64,000 bases of DNA from Ogataea parapolymorpha DL-1 (GCF_000187245.1 NC_027861.1:1240001-1304000), one strand, 5' to 3'. Shown: positions 27,924 to 36,966, numbered from the stretch's first letter. The notes: generated from the letters alone by a model not told the origin. Numbers and translations are program-made.

Positions 27924-29209
27924 TCGTGGTCTTTCAGATCCACCAAGTATTCCTCATTGGTGTACGAGAAATTATTAAAGTACACGGACTCCTCGAATTG
28001 GTTGTCTGCAGTCGGTTTTTTAATTGCGATGTACGAGGACGTGCTAGTGGATCTCGACTCTTCCTCTATTTCTTTGAGCAGTGAATGTTCAATTGGGGAA
28101 CTTGGCGGTGTGATCTTCATTGAGGTGAATTCTTCATCGAAATTCTCCGCCAGCTCGGGGTTCGTCACGACGGGCACTATTGGGGGTGGCTGTTCTGCAT
28201 CATTTTGGTCTATAACATGCTGCCAATTAATATACCGGAAAAATCTATGGGATCGAACTTTTTTATCGAACTCAGTATCGCAATTGAGCCTTTTTTGCGG
28301 GTTCTTGTTGAGAAGCTTGATGAGCAAGTCTCTGGCGTCCTGCGAAAGATAAAATGGATACCTGACTTTTTGCGTGAGGATCTTGTCCATGATTTTTTTG
28401 TTGTTGTTACCAGTGAATGGCGGCGACCCCGTCAGCAGATCAAACGTGACTGCTCCCAGAGACCACCAATCGCATTGGCTATCGTAACGTTCACCTTGGA
28501 TAACTTCTGGGGCAATGTACTGAGCGGTTCCAAAAAGTGAACTACTTTCAGTAGACACTTTGCTGAGACCAAAATCTGTCAAAACCAAATGTCCACGTCG
28601 GTTGAGCATGCAATTTTCTGGTTTGAGATCGCGATAAATCACACCGGTGTGCAGATGCAAATGCCTAAGAGCAAGGATTATCTCGGCTACGTAGAAGCAC
28701 GCAATTTTCTCGGACAAGATCCTTTCTTGCGACAAATGATGAAATAACTCTCCACCTTCTAGATATTCTAGAATGAGGTACAATTTATCAAAGTCCTGAA
28801 GAGCATAGAATAGTTTGACCACGTTTGGGTGTCTGACTCGCTCCAAGATGGTTCTTTCTGTCAGTGTTCTTTCGTAATTTTTTGCGTTCACAATCATGGA
28901 AGCCTTGCGGAGCTGCTTTTGTGCGTACAATTTACCTGAACTCTTATCCTTGACCAATATGACTTTACCATAGCTACCTTTACCCAGGACTTTGATTGGT
29001 TGAAAATCTGTCACCTTCTTTTTGCGTTTTCCTGCCTGATAAGGCAGGTCGATGGGCACTTCATAGGACTTTGCTAGCCGACTTCCAACCCCGTCAGATG
29101 AAGCAAACTCTCCAAGTTTAGGCACATCTAGCTCATTTGGCTCTCTCAAATCTAGCTTTTCGATCTTTGACGCGAGCTGCTCATCGTCAAACTCGAATAA
29201 CTGAGCCAT
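27920..29209 (-). CDS. YPK3: Ypk3-like AGC protein kinase (S6-kinase type)
   Basis: 429 residues. The kinase domain runs from about 67 to 330 with all key motifs: glycine loop LGKGSYGKV, VAIK-type AQKQL, catalytic YRDLKPEN, DFGLSK and activation loop SSLFGTAQYIAPEV. The AGC tail carries the turn motif TPPSSP and a hydrophobic motif FNNFSY near the C-terminus, the site phosphorylated by TORC1 in Ypk3/S6K. Ypk3 phosphorylates ribosomal protein S6. The short N-terminus without C2 domain separates it from Sch9. It shares an 89-bp divergent promoter with THP3 and overlaps ETP1 at the stop codons. Confidence 0.87.
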   Translation of the reverse strand: MAQLFEFDDEQLASKIEKLDLREPNELDVPKLGEFASSDGVGSRLAKSYEVPIDLPYQAGKRKKKVTDFQPIKVLGKGSYGKVILVKDKSSGKLYAQKQLRKASMIVNAKNYERTLTERTILERVRHPNVVKLFYALQDFDKLYLILEYLEGGELFHHLSQERILSEKIACFYVAEIILALRHLHLHTGVIYRDLKPENCMLNRRGHLVLTDFGLSKVSTESSSLFGTAQYIAPEVIQGERYDSQCDWWSLGAVTFDLLTGSPPFTGNNNKKIMDKILTQKVRYPFYLSQDARDLLIKLLNKNPQKRLNCDTEFDKKVRSHRFFRYINWQHVIDQNDAEQPPPIVPVVTNPELAENFDEEFTSMKITPPSSPIEHSLLKEIEEESRSTSTSSYIAIKKPTADNQFEESVYFNNFSYTNEEYLVDLKDHD

Positions 29210-29299
29210 TTGATACCCAATATAAAGTGAAATATTTAATCTTATATAATCAGAATATATGAGGAAAAAAAAAAGCTCAAAAATCGTAGAGCTGTAAGT

Positions 29300-30736
29300 A
29301 TGCCATACAATGAGGTGACCCCGCGCACCACGCTCAGAAAGAATTACAAAGATCCGGCCACATGGCCCAAAGCGCTACATGGGTTTATATCTGCGTCTTT
29401 CAAAAAAGCGTCGGAACTAAAGCTCACTCCCGACAAGAAGAAACAATTTCAGGCGGAACTCAAAGAACTAATCAACATGGCCATAGATCAGGGGAAGATC
29501 GAGACAAATCCATGGGAAACCCAAACATTGCCTTCTCTAGGGGGCTCCCAAAAATTGGATCTTTATTGCAACCAGGTGGAGGAGGCGCGGAAACAAAAAG
29601 TATATAAGGAGCCCGTTCAGGTTTCAGTAAAACAAACGATCAAGAACAAAAATGTTTTCGATGAGCCGGATGGGCAACCTAGTCATTCTGCACTCCCTCC
29701 TCTCAAGAAAATGAAGAAGATTCAAAAAAACAACGAAAACGCATTGACTTCGCAGCAGCGCAAAGAGCTTCGAAGCCAGCGATTCGAAAAAGAACTCAGC
29801 ACTCCGCCTCCAGACCATAGTCCCACTCCGGTGCACACTAACCCTAACACTCCGCTTGTAGGAACATGCAAGGAATTGGAAAAACGGTATTTAAGACTAA
29901 CATCACAGCCCAACCCAGCAACCGTCAGACCACTTCCAATTCTGAAAAAGACACTGCAGCTGCTGATCGATAAATATCTCCAGAACGCTACTTATAACTA
30001 CCTGTGTGATCAGTTCAAATCCATGAGACAAGACCTGACTGTGCAGCATATTAAAAACGCATTTACGATAAAGGTTTACGAGTTTCACTGCAAAATAGCG
30101 ATCCAGTTCCAAGACCTCGGAGAGTTCAACCAATGTCAGTCACAGCTCAAGCTACTCTACGTCCAGCTGGGAACTCCTTCAGCAGAATTCTACTCGTATC
30201 GTGTTCTCTACTACATCCTAACAAACAATTTCAACGAGGCATTTGAGCTCAAGTCTCAGCTCCTGGACGCAAACCTTAAATTTGACGAATACCTTGACAC
30301 AGCATACAAACTCTTGGAGTACACAATGACCAACGACTATAACCAATTTTTCCGTATAGTCAAACTTTTGCAGGAGAAACACCAGGAAGAGCTAAAAACA
30401 CTGCAACCCGTCTCCCATGTAAACGTACTTACAGACAAAAACGCACTAAAGCTAAATCACACCGCCTGGTTTTTTTTCTTGCAGCTGCTACAGCCAATTA
30501 TCTCTAAAGTGCGTATCAATTCATTGGCAACAATCAGCAAATCGTACCGCAAATTGGCCGTCGCTGTGGTGCAACAGCTGCTCAATTTCTCTGATTCCGA
30601 GCTGAACGAGTATCTTGCACAAACAAAACTGGACCAGTTCGTGGACCAGGGAATGCTGGACTGCGTCCAGTGCCGACCAACGGTAGAGCACCTCAAGAGC
30701 CAGAATAGAAAAATAGATATCAAGGGACAGGTCTAG
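29300..30736 (+). CDS. THP3: Thp3-like SAC3/GANP-family protein
   Basis: 478 residues, close to S. cerevisiae Thp3 (470). The N-terminal 60 residues carry the LENG8/Thp3 motif (ATWPKALHGFISASFKKA). A disordered Lys-rich stretch with RKELRSQRF follows. The SAC3/PCI domain spans about 190-440: LVGTCKELEKRYLRLTS, then VRPLPILKKTL and helical repeats ending in SKSYRKLAVA. Thp3 pairs with Csn12 in a complex with Sem1 that couples transcription elongation to splicing and mRNP formation. The final CTAG is shared with the stop of the convergent YUH1. Confidence 0.9.
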   Translation: MPYNEVTPRTTLRKNYKDPATWPKALHGFISASFKKASELKLTPDKKKQFQAELKELINMAIDQGKIETNPWETQTLPSLGGSQKLDLYCNQVEEARKQKVYKEPVQVSVKQTIKNKNVFDEPDGQPSHSALPPLKKMKKIQKNNENALTSQQRKELRSQRFEKELSTPPPDHSPTPVHTNPNTPLVGTCKELEKRYLRLTSQPNPATVRPLPILKKTLQLLIDKYLQNATYNYLCDQFKSMRQDLTVQHIKNAFTIKVYEFHCKIAIQFQDLGEFNQCQSQLKLLYVQLGTPSAEFYSYRVLYYILTNNFNEAFELKSQLLDANLKFDEYLDTAYKLLEYTMTNDYNQFFRIVKLLQEKHQEELKTLQPVSHVNVLTDKNALKLNHTAWFFFLQLLQPIISKVRINSLATISKSYRKLAVAVVQQLLNFSDSELNEYLAQTKLDQFVDQGMLDCVQCRPTVEHLKSQNRKIDIKGQV

Positions 30737-31464
30737 CCGAGATCTGGACCGAGCGCGATCATTGCAAAGTTCATACTGTTGTCCTCGTCTGCAAGGGACA
30801 TGTACCGCTGCACCCGTTGCAGAACAAGCTGCGAGCTAATGGCATCCGATTCTGGCTCGGCTTGTCCTAAATCGACGGGGCCGTTTCTGCGGCCGTCCAA
30901 CTCGTAGAAGTGACCGTCAGTGCCTTTTGTAAAGCATATAAAATGTAAGTTGACTTCCTCCTCTGAGCTGGGTGCTTCTGTCTGGCCCTGTTTGCTAAAC
31001 GTCTCGTAAAGCGAGAGCGAGAGATCTTTAACAAGCTTGCTTTTCTCACCGTGGTTATTTGAATTGTTAACATTCGGCAGCTGTTTCACTTTATGGATGA
31101 ATGCCTCGAGTGGCGAGTCTTTCACCAAAAGCCCTTCGGGCAAATTGCAAAGGGCATGGAGCAACCCGTATAGACCGCAACCGTTTCTGAGCAGCTGTTT
31201 GAACCAGATGATTTGCTCAAACTTATCGTCTTTCTCTTGGTCTCTGTCTTTTTCCTCGGTCACTTTGAGACTTTCATACTGTTCTGTCACAGGAAACAAG
31301 AGAATCAATGCGTAGACTGGTCTTGGAAGAAAAGACACCAGATCGGGATCTGTGAGAGAGTACACATCGAAAAACGAAAGCAGTGGCGAAAGACCGAGCT
31401 TGCGACCGAACTGAGTGAAGATTTCGGGATTTGACTCCAAGGGAATAACAGAGTCTTGGGACAT
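30733..31464 (-). CDS. YUH1: Yuh1, ubiquitin C-terminal hydrolase (UCH family)
   Basis: 243 residues from the ATG at 31464 (MSQDSVIPLESNPE), which aligns with known Yuh1; an in-frame ATG at 31512 would add 16 residues. UCH landmarks are the N-terminal ESNPEIFTQFGRKLGL, SFFDVYSL, FLPRPVYALILLFP, the oxyanion Gln and catalytic Cys in WFKQLLRNGCGLYGLLHAL (Cys about 95), the His in GHFYELDGR (about 184) and the Asp that follows. The enzyme cleaves ubiquitin or Rub1/NEDD8 from small C-terminal extensions. The last residues NFAMIALGP match the family end, so the gene is complete. Confidence 0.95.
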   Translation of the reverse strand: MSQDSVIPLESNPEIFTQFGRKLGLSPLLSFFDVYSLTDPDLVSFLPRPVYALILLFPVTEQYESLKVTEEKDRDQEKDDKFEQIIWFKQLLRNGCGLYGLLHALCNLPEGLLVKDSPLEAFIHKVKQLPNVNNSNNHGEKSKLVKDLSLSLYETFSKQGQTEAPSSEEEVNLHFICFTKGTDGHFYELDGRRNGPVDLGQAEPESDAISSQLVLQRVQRYMSLADEDNSMNFAMIALGPDLG

Positions 31465-31827
31465 GGTAAATGTGAGTAAGTCTAAATTATTTGGATATGA
31501 AGAATTGATCATTTGGGGTGTGAGGAGTAACTTGACTCTTCACGGCTTGTGACATGCGCGGAACCAGTTAGAGTCATTAGAGTCATTGAAACCGTGCGGA
31601 ACTGAGAACAGCCACAACTACACTTATATCTTACATAGACACACTTTCCAGTACATCCCACAGAGCTCTTAGTTGGATCGAACAAATACTCTTTCGCCTG
31701 TCGGTTCTACCACCTTCGCAGAGTTACAAGAGACAAAGAGCCAGCAGGCAGAATTGGGTGCGAGATGTTCAGTTTTCGTTACAACGGCAGGTGTTGCATG
31801 TATTTTTGCGCACAATTTTATTTTTTC
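31465..31827. promoter_or_regulatory. Divergent intergenic region with three TGACTC cores
   Basis: 363 bp without a credible gene. TGACTC occurs at 31533-31538, and its reverse complement within GAGTCAT occurs at 31571-31577 and 31580-31586. The last two are in a 9-bp tandem repeat. These are Gcn4/AP-1-type bZIP cores. An ATG at 31765, in frame with the downstream gene, would extend it by 21 residues with a Cys/Phe/Tyr-rich sequence; I treat it as leader. Confidence 0.4.
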
Positions 31828-32430
31828 ATGGATATAGTAATACCGGAAGGTGAGTATGAAGGGGATTTGTTTGAAAATCACCGTGGACACGCCGTCTTTG
31901 AGGCTGTAAATGAGCTGAGACGGCTGGGATACGGGTTTGACGACATTCTCAGACAGTCTGGGTGCGATCGAGCGTTTCTGGAAGGCATCTTCCAGACAAT
32001 GAAGATACCTCTACAAGAGCGTCGCCAGACAAAGCCGTTTCACACAAACGACTGGATAGACCAGCTGGTGTTAGAGGTGAGCGAGGACGAAGAGCCAGAG
32101 GAGGCAGAGCCAGCCAGCTTGAAGGAAAAGCAAGACGAGATCCACCGGATGAGAGAGTACATCAGAGAGTTGGAAAGCCGACGAGCGCCTCAGCCCGTGC
32201 CCAGGGAACCCAAAATGGTCGAAATGGAAGCACTTCGGAAGAAACTGAACTCTGCCAACAGGACCGCGCTCGCTCTCAATGAAACCATCCGGAAGCTGGA
32301 CTTCCAACTGAAGCTGAAGAAAACCGACCTGGACAAGACCTTGAAAGAGATCGAGGAACTTGAGGATCGCATTGAAGCACTTCGGGCTTCGACCCAGCCC
32401 AATGAACCTAGCGAAGTACTAGAGCTTTAG
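31828..32430 (+). CDS. Small acidic coiled-coil protein, family unassigned
   Basis: 200 residues from the ATG at 31828 (MDIVIPEGEYEGDLF). Residues about 15-60 form a small helical unit (VFEAVNELRRLGYGFDDIL ... FLEGIFQTMKIPL) that looks like a short folded N-terminal domain. An acidic linker (EVSEDEEPEEAEP) follows, then two coiled-coil stretches (about 95-120 and 140-190) separated by a Pro-rich break. The C-terminus is EPSEVLEL. I do not recognise the family. The in-frame ATG at 31765 is an alternative start. Composition and length argue that the frame is real. Confidence 0.65.
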   Translation: MDIVIPEGEYEGDLFENHRGHAVFEAVNELRRLGYGFDDILRQSGCDRAFLEGIFQTMKIPLQERRQTKPFHTNDWIDQLVLEVSEDEEPEEAEPASLKEKQDEIHRMREYIRELESRRAPQPVPREPKMVEMEALRKKLNSANRTALALNETIRKLDFQLKLKKTDLDKTLKEIEELEDRIEALRASTQPNEPSEVLEL

Positions 32431-32581
32431 TATCTTGATAATGCATAAACCCTTATCCTATTCATCCCCGCACCAATCTGAAAACTCGGATTCAGGTCTC
32501 CGAAAAAAAGTATCCAGGCAGTGTAGTAAAATTGAGGAGGAAGTCGAAAATTTCGATACCTAGGACCGAATATTGTTTACT

Positions 32582-33059
32582 ATGGCCACGGCATTCAGAA
32601 GATTTCTCAATAGCGAAACGGGACCTAGAACAGTCCATTTTTGGGTAGGTAGAGCTGACTGCACAAGGTTACTAACATTTCACAGGCTCCCGTCATGAAA
32701 GTAAGTGAATATGCGAAAACGAGACTCTTGTAACTCTCGCTTTTCTGATCGTCCTACTAACAACACAGTGGAGTTTGGTTTTCGCAGGCGCCAATGACAT
32801 GGTGAGACCTGTCGAGAAAGTGTCGGGAAGCCAGCAGCTTGCGCTGTTGGCCACCGGTGCCATTTGGACGAGATGGTCGTTTGTGATTCGCCCGCAAAAT
32901 ATGCTGTTGGCATCCGTCAATTTCCTGCTTGGTACCGTCGCGGGATACCAGGTGATCCGACTGTACAACTGGAGAAGAACGCTGGGTGACTCCCCATTGG
33001 ACTCCTTCAAGTACATCATCAACGGAACGCCCGAGGCCAGCAGCACTACACCAGTGTAA
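32582..33059 (+). CDS. MPC2: Mitochondrial pyruvate carrier subunit 2 (Mpc2/Mpc3 type), three exons
   Basis: Coding exons 32582-32644, 32686-32700 and 32769-33059 join without frame change into 122 residues. Spliced, the text around the joins reads VHFW-APVMK-WSLVFAG, which reproduces the family core SETGP.TVHFWAP..KW.LVFAG; no single open frame contains all parts. Later conserved pieces are RPVEKVSGSQ, IWTRWSFVI and NMLLASVNFLLG. With Mpc1 it forms the inner-membrane pyruvate importer. Both introns have GTAGGT or GTAAGT 5' sites and exact TACTAAC branch boxes. The middle exon is only 15 nt (five codons). Confidence 0.93.
32645..32685 (+). other. MPC2 intron 1 (41 nt)
   Basis: Begins GTAGGT, has TACTAAC at 32670-32676 and ends CACAG. 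Branch A to the end is 10 nt. It separates TGG from GCT in phase 0. Confidence 0.88.
32701..32768 (+). other. MPC2 intron 2 (68 nt)
   Basis: Begins GTAAGT, has TACTAAC at 32755-32761 and ends AACACAG; branch A to the end is 8 nt. Removal joins AAA to TGG in phase 0. Confidence 0.9.
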
Positions 33060-33100
33060 ACAGAAGCTTAACATTATAGATTCCTTAGCCAAAAGCATAC

Positions 33101-34738
33101 TTACCGTCTACCAGCGTCCATGAACGATTCCTGCTTGAGTAGGCCTGTCAATTCGTCCAGAATGTGGCTGTTCTGAGAGTTGAACACCTTTAGCCGTGTG
33201 ATCAGATCGTCCTTGGCAATGTTGGTGTCAACGGCTTCTGGTTGCTCGTTTTCTTCCTCATTGTCGTCATCTTCACGCGGCACTAGGCCTTTGTAATCGT
33301 TGAATGGATAGCTGGTCCTGGTCATTATCGCTTGCACTTTGTCAACATCAAAGTTTTTTCCCTTATCAATACATTCCAGCTTGTATTTTATAACTCCCCG
33401 GATTCGACACACCGTTACCCAATCGAGCCATCCCGTGGCTTCCAGACACTGGTCCTGGATATGGGCATCTTTCAGGATTTTCCTGACGTCCTCATCCGCC
33501 ATGTCTCCAATTTGGAACGAAACGGCACACGTAGGGCTCACTCCGTCGTAGAATAGCTGTTTGGGCACTTTACCTATACCGAGCTGGCTGATTTCGGAAT
33601 CGGGATCGTCAAACTCGGCCTCGTGGCTTGCCAGCGTCGGTGGCACTACGAGCGGTTCCTCGCCCGCCTCCACCATTCGCTCCATCTCTGTCATTGTAAA
33701 CGATTTGCTGCTCATTCTGAATGCCTCTACCTGATAATCAACAGCTTCTTTATGTAGCGTTGGATCGTAGCCCAGCTTAATGTACGACTGTCGCCAAGGA
33801 CCCTTCTTGGTGGTGAAAGCAACATACGGCAGTGCAAACCTCAATTGAGGTCGTAGGCGCGATGGTAGCATCCAGCTAATATGTCTTCGTAGCCAAATCG
33901 GTTTCATGTCAAATAATTTTTTCAGGATCTCGATGCAACGCAGCAGACTGAAGGCTGGCGAATCCGGCACCAGACGCTCCAAACCGCGCTCCTTCAAGCT
34001 TTCCACCTCCTGAACACACCTGTCCAGCTCTTTTTGGAGTGCTGGATTGTATGATGTTGGCACTTTTTCTCCCCAGTCCACGAATATAGTGTGCAGCTTG
34101 ACACTGTCCCGAGTCAGCTCACCGTTCTCGTCAATTAAGAGGTTTCCAACATATCTGTAGTTATAAGGAATATCCACGCGCGCGTACCTGACTAGCGGCG
34201 GCAAATCGAGATCTTTGTTTTCGAACTTGGACTGCACCTGATGGTCTTTTTCAATGTAATCCGCAAACTGCTTAATTTTTTCCAGATCGGCTTTCCCGAC
34301 AGAGTCCAGAAACTGGTTTGTGAACGGCGAGTTCTTGTGAACAGTCTGGAAGTCGGCAAGCTGGCGGAATTTATAAGTTTTGTTGAGAATCCCTTCCACG
34401 CTAGAGCCGTAGGTGATGTTATTTTCCTCGCATTCTTTTAGAGCGGCCTGCACGTTATAGTTGTGTTTCTGGAGCACTTTCTTGGGCAGACTCAGCCTCA
34501 TGAGCATGTTCTCGGTGGTGTCACACTTCTCAGAGGAGACAGGATGCGAATATACGTCGTCAGGCCGCAGTTTAAGCTCGAGTCTCATTTCTGGCTCGAT
34601 AAAACATTGTGCTATTTTCTCTCGCCCGCCCACCATGCCAATTGCCTTTGACACGTTCTTCACATTTAGCGGGTACTCAATGGAAAGATAGCTCGGGACA
34701 TTGAGCTCGTATTGCGGCGCAAGCTCGTTGAAAGGCAT
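33101..34738 (-). CDS. TFC1: TFIIIC subunit tau95 (Tfc1)
   Basis: 545 residues. Tfc1 is the tau-A subunit of RNA polymerase III factor TFIIIC that contacts box A of tRNA genes. The N-terminal barrel/dimerisation part holds SIEYPLNVKNVSKAIGMVGG and LELKLRPDDVYSHPV. The central part holds DLPPLVRYARVDIPYNYRYVGN. The C-terminal DNA-binding region contains KPIWLRRHISWMLP, LPYVAFTTKKGPWRQSYIKLGYDP and the acidic DDDNEEENEQPE. It is somewhat shorter than the S. cerevisiae protein (649) and lacks its extended acidic tail. The stop TAA falls inside a GTAAGTATG sequence that resembles a 5' splice site. Confidence 0.93.
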   Translation of the reverse strand: MPFNELAPQYELNVPSYLSIEYPLNVKNVSKAIGMVGGREKIAQCFIEPEMRLELKLRPDDVYSHPVSSEKCDTTENMLMRLSLPKKVLQKHNYNVQAALKECEENNITYGSSVEGILNKTYKFRQLADFQTVHKNSPFTNQFLDSVGKADLEKIKQFADYIEKDHQVQSKFENKDLDLPPLVRYARVDIPYNYRYVGNLLIDENGELTRDSVKLHTIFVDWGEKVPTSYNPALQKELDRCVQEVESLKERGLERLVPDSPAFSLLRCIEILKKLFDMKPIWLRRHISWMLPSRLRPQLRFALPYVAFTTKKGPWRQSYIKLGYDPTLHKEAVDYQVEAFRMSSKSFTMTEMERMVEAGEEPLVVPPTLASHEAEFDDPDSEISQLGIGKVPKQLFYDGVSPTCAVSFQIGDMADEDVRKILKDAHIQDQCLEATGWLDWVTVCRIRGVIKYKLECIDKGKNFDVDKVQAIMTRTSYPFNDYKGLVPREDDDNEEENEQPEAVDTNIAKDDLITRLKVFNSQNSHILDELTGLLKQESFMDAGRR

Positions 34739-34850
34739 AGCACGACAAACGGTTTATTTATCTATGTATTTATTTATTTCCTTCACCGCCTCCTGCGCCA
34801 CACGAAACACAAAAATTTCGAAGGCAAGCGTAAAAATAATCAACAGAAGC

Positions 34851-36893
34851 ATGTCTACCGAGATAAGGCGCTCTTCTCGAAAGACCAAGGGAGTGAATTC
34901 CAGACTTGAGGATCTTGACAAGATAGGCGAGCCTACTCCACGTCCAAAGAAACGGACAGCAAGCTCGAAAGCCAATGGGCAGAAAAAGAAGCAGCTCAAG
35001 AAGGCAGTGAAAGTGCCCGAAAAAGAGGAGGTGCGCTGTCTGCCGTGCGGGTCCCACGATCTGAATTACAACGAGGACGAGGACGAACGCGGCGTGATGA
35101 TCCAATGCGACAAGTGCGAGACGTGGCAGCACGCAAAGTGCATGCTTGGAACAGACAACGAGGACAGTATACCGGATGATTACGTTTGCAACCTCTGCGA
35201 CCCGGGAAACCCCAAATACCAGGACTTGGAGCTTGCATTGAGCCCTGATGATTACTATAAAGAGCGATTCCCCGACAGAATAGACGAAATTGACGACCAG
35301 GAGGAGGAAGATTTCGAAGACGCGGGTGCTGTTTACGGTGAGAGCGACGAGGAGTACGACGGGAACGGCGAGAAAGAGGAGGAGGACGGAGACGAGGAAG
35401 AAGAAGAAGAAGGCGACGATGCAGACGATCCCGAGGAGCCAGGAGAGCTCGAGGAGCCGGAAGAGAAGGTCAAGAAGCCCGTGCGGAGACCACAGAAGGT
35501 GGTTCGCAAAAAGGTGGACAGAAATAAAACGAGACAGTCTGTGGTGAGCCAATTTGCAAAGAAACTACAAGGCCACATTCCGGAAGACCACAAATTGCTT
35601 GAACAAATGGATGTGAGCAGTGCGGCAGAGGAGATTGCCAGCGGGCTGGAGAACGCGCTATTTGAAGCGTTTCCGCCTCCAAACAAGCGTTCCGAATCCA
35701 TGTCGCCGGGGTACCTCAACAAGTCCAGAACGTTGCTTTTCAATCTCGATAAATCTAACCTGAGTGACAAGGTGTTGTCTGGACAGTACACTTACGAGCA
35801 GATTGTGCATCTGACGCCTGAAGAGATGATGCGAGACGATTACAAGGAGTTTGCCGATGCGGTGAGAAAGCAGAGTATCAACCAGTCGGTGATCACAAAC
35901 ACTTTGGAGAAAGTGAAGATCAAGCGGACGCATAAGGGAGAAGAGATTGTCGAGGAAGATTACCAGTTTGACGACATTGACTCGAGAACGGCGGACGAAT
36001 CTCGTCTGAACGAAATTGAAAAATTACAAGAGGAGAAAAGACTACAAGATGAAGAGAACGAGGCGAGTGCCTCGCCTCCTCCTACGGCCAATCTGAATGC
36101 CAACATCATGACCACAATTGCTAACGACTTTGACGATGAAGAGCAGGAACAAGACCAGACTGGAGAGGGGCCTGAGGAGACTTTTGACAACGATGACGAT
36201 TTCGACAAGATTCTGAATGGCACAAAAGATGTGGTTCCTACGCCGCCAGAATCCCAAGCCGTTGTCAACGACGACGAAGAGGACTACGATCCGGCACGCA
36301 ACTTTGATGTGGACGAGACATTGTGGAACGGTATCCTGAGCTTTGCTCCTGTCGCCGACGTGCAGACGACCATCAGATTTCACGCCGCTTCGACATATGA
36401 TAGCACCGAGGACAAAGTTGCCAAGGCGCGCAAAATTGTGGGCGACTTTGTCGCTCGCCATAACCGGCTTGACATCGAGGGACGACTGGACGCTCAGAAA
36501 GCGGTTGGCTACCTCTGGGAAATTATAAATACTAGAGACTTGTATTTAGTGGAACTAGTTCCATTTGCATCTCCACACCTCTCGGAATTCGAGAACCAGC
36601 AGACACAGACACAGTTCAGAAAACTATGGGAGTACTTCAACTCGCGCAACAAATACGGAGTCATTGCCTACAAGCCCGCATACATCAAGGACAGCTATCT
36701 TGTTGCATTGGACACTACAAGAACAGAGCAGGAGGGATTGCCAAGATACTTCAGCCACTTTAACATGACCAGCCTCCACGGCGCCCGCGAGCGTCTGTTT
36801 GCCGTGTTTGTGGCAAAAAAAGACCTCTCGGCAGCACCCTCAGGCGCGGCCACAGCCAACCTGGACCAAATCCTGAGCGGATTGGCAGCCTGA
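34851..36893 (+). CDS. BYE1: Bye1, PHD/TFIIS-like/SPOC transcription elongation regulator
   Basis: 680 residues from the ATG at 34851 (MSTEIRRSSRKTKG); the frame upstream is AT-rich leader. A PHD finger lies at about 60-125 (CLPCGSHDLN ... MIQCDKCETWQHAKCM ... YVCNLC). A very acidic Glu/Asp stretch (about 150-210) follows, then a TFIIS central-type domain (about 225-360, TRQSVVSQFAKKLQG ... SDKVLSGQYTYEQIVHLTPEEM). A SPOC domain spans about 485-650 (LWNGILSFAPVADVQTTIRFHA). Bye1 binds H3K4me3 and RNA polymerase II. It is first of the BYE1-RPL14-SFT1-CAP1 cluster shared with S. cerevisiae chromosome XI. Confidence 0.93.
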   Translation: MSTEIRRSSRKTKGVNSRLEDLDKIGEPTPRPKKRTASSKANGQKKKQLKKAVKVPEKEEVRCLPCGSHDLNYNEDEDERGVMIQCDKCETWQHAKCMLGTDNEDSIPDDYVCNLCDPGNPKYQDLELALSPDDYYKERFPDRIDEIDDQEEEDFEDAGAVYGESDEEYDGNGEKEEEDGDEEEEEEGDDADDPEEPGELEEPEEKVKKPVRRPQKVVRKKVDRNKTRQSVVSQFAKKLQGHIPEDHKLLEQMDVSSAAEEIASGLENALFEAFPPPNKRSESMSPGYLNKSRTLLFNLDKSNLSDKVLSGQYTYEQIVHLTPEEMMRDDYKEFADAVRKQSINQSVITNTLEKVKIKRTHKGEEIVEEDYQFDDIDSRTADESRLNEIEKLQEEKRLQDEENEASASPPPTANLNANIMTTIANDFDDEEQEQDQTGEGPEETFDNDDDFDKILNGTKDVVPTPPESQAVVNDDEEDYDPARNFDVDETLWNGILSFAPVADVQTTIRFHAASTYDSTEDKVAKARKIVGDFVARHNRLDIEGRLDAQKAVGYLWEIINTRDLYLVELVPFASPHLSEFENQQTQTQFRKLWEYFNSRNKYGVIAYKPAYIKDSYLVALDTTRTEQEGLPRYFSHFNMTSLHGARERLFAVFVAKKDLSAAPSGAATANLDQILSGLAA

Positions 36894-36902
36894 TCACGTG
36901 AT
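36893..36902. promoter_or_regulatory. ATCACGTGAT palindrome at the BYE1 stop codon
   Basis: A CACGTG core in the palindromic context of a Cbf1-type E-box, overlapping the TGA stop of BYE1. It lies downstream of RPL14 and mirrors the element in the RPL14 promoter. Confidence 0.4.
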
Positions 36903-36966
36903 GTCCGACTACTGAAAGATGGGTCAGAGCGGCCTGGCCGTTCTTACAACTGCTGTACAGCCAAAC

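Noticed and set aside
31672..31800. Possible tRNA-like segment (GGTTCTACCACC) before the small orphan
   Set aside because: No A box or B box with the right consensus and no cloverleaf pairing found.
33040..33105. GTAAGTATG on the minus strand at the TFC1 stop, suggesting a 3' intron
   Set aside because: No CTAAC box followed by AG within a suitable distance, and the downstream DNA is the MPC2 3' end. The TFC1 protein looks complete at 545 residues.
34770..35552. 260-codon antisense frame over BYE1 with many hydrophobic residues
   Set aside because: It mirrors the acidic Glu/Asp tract of BYE1, which reads as Leu/Val/Phe on the other strand; an artefact.
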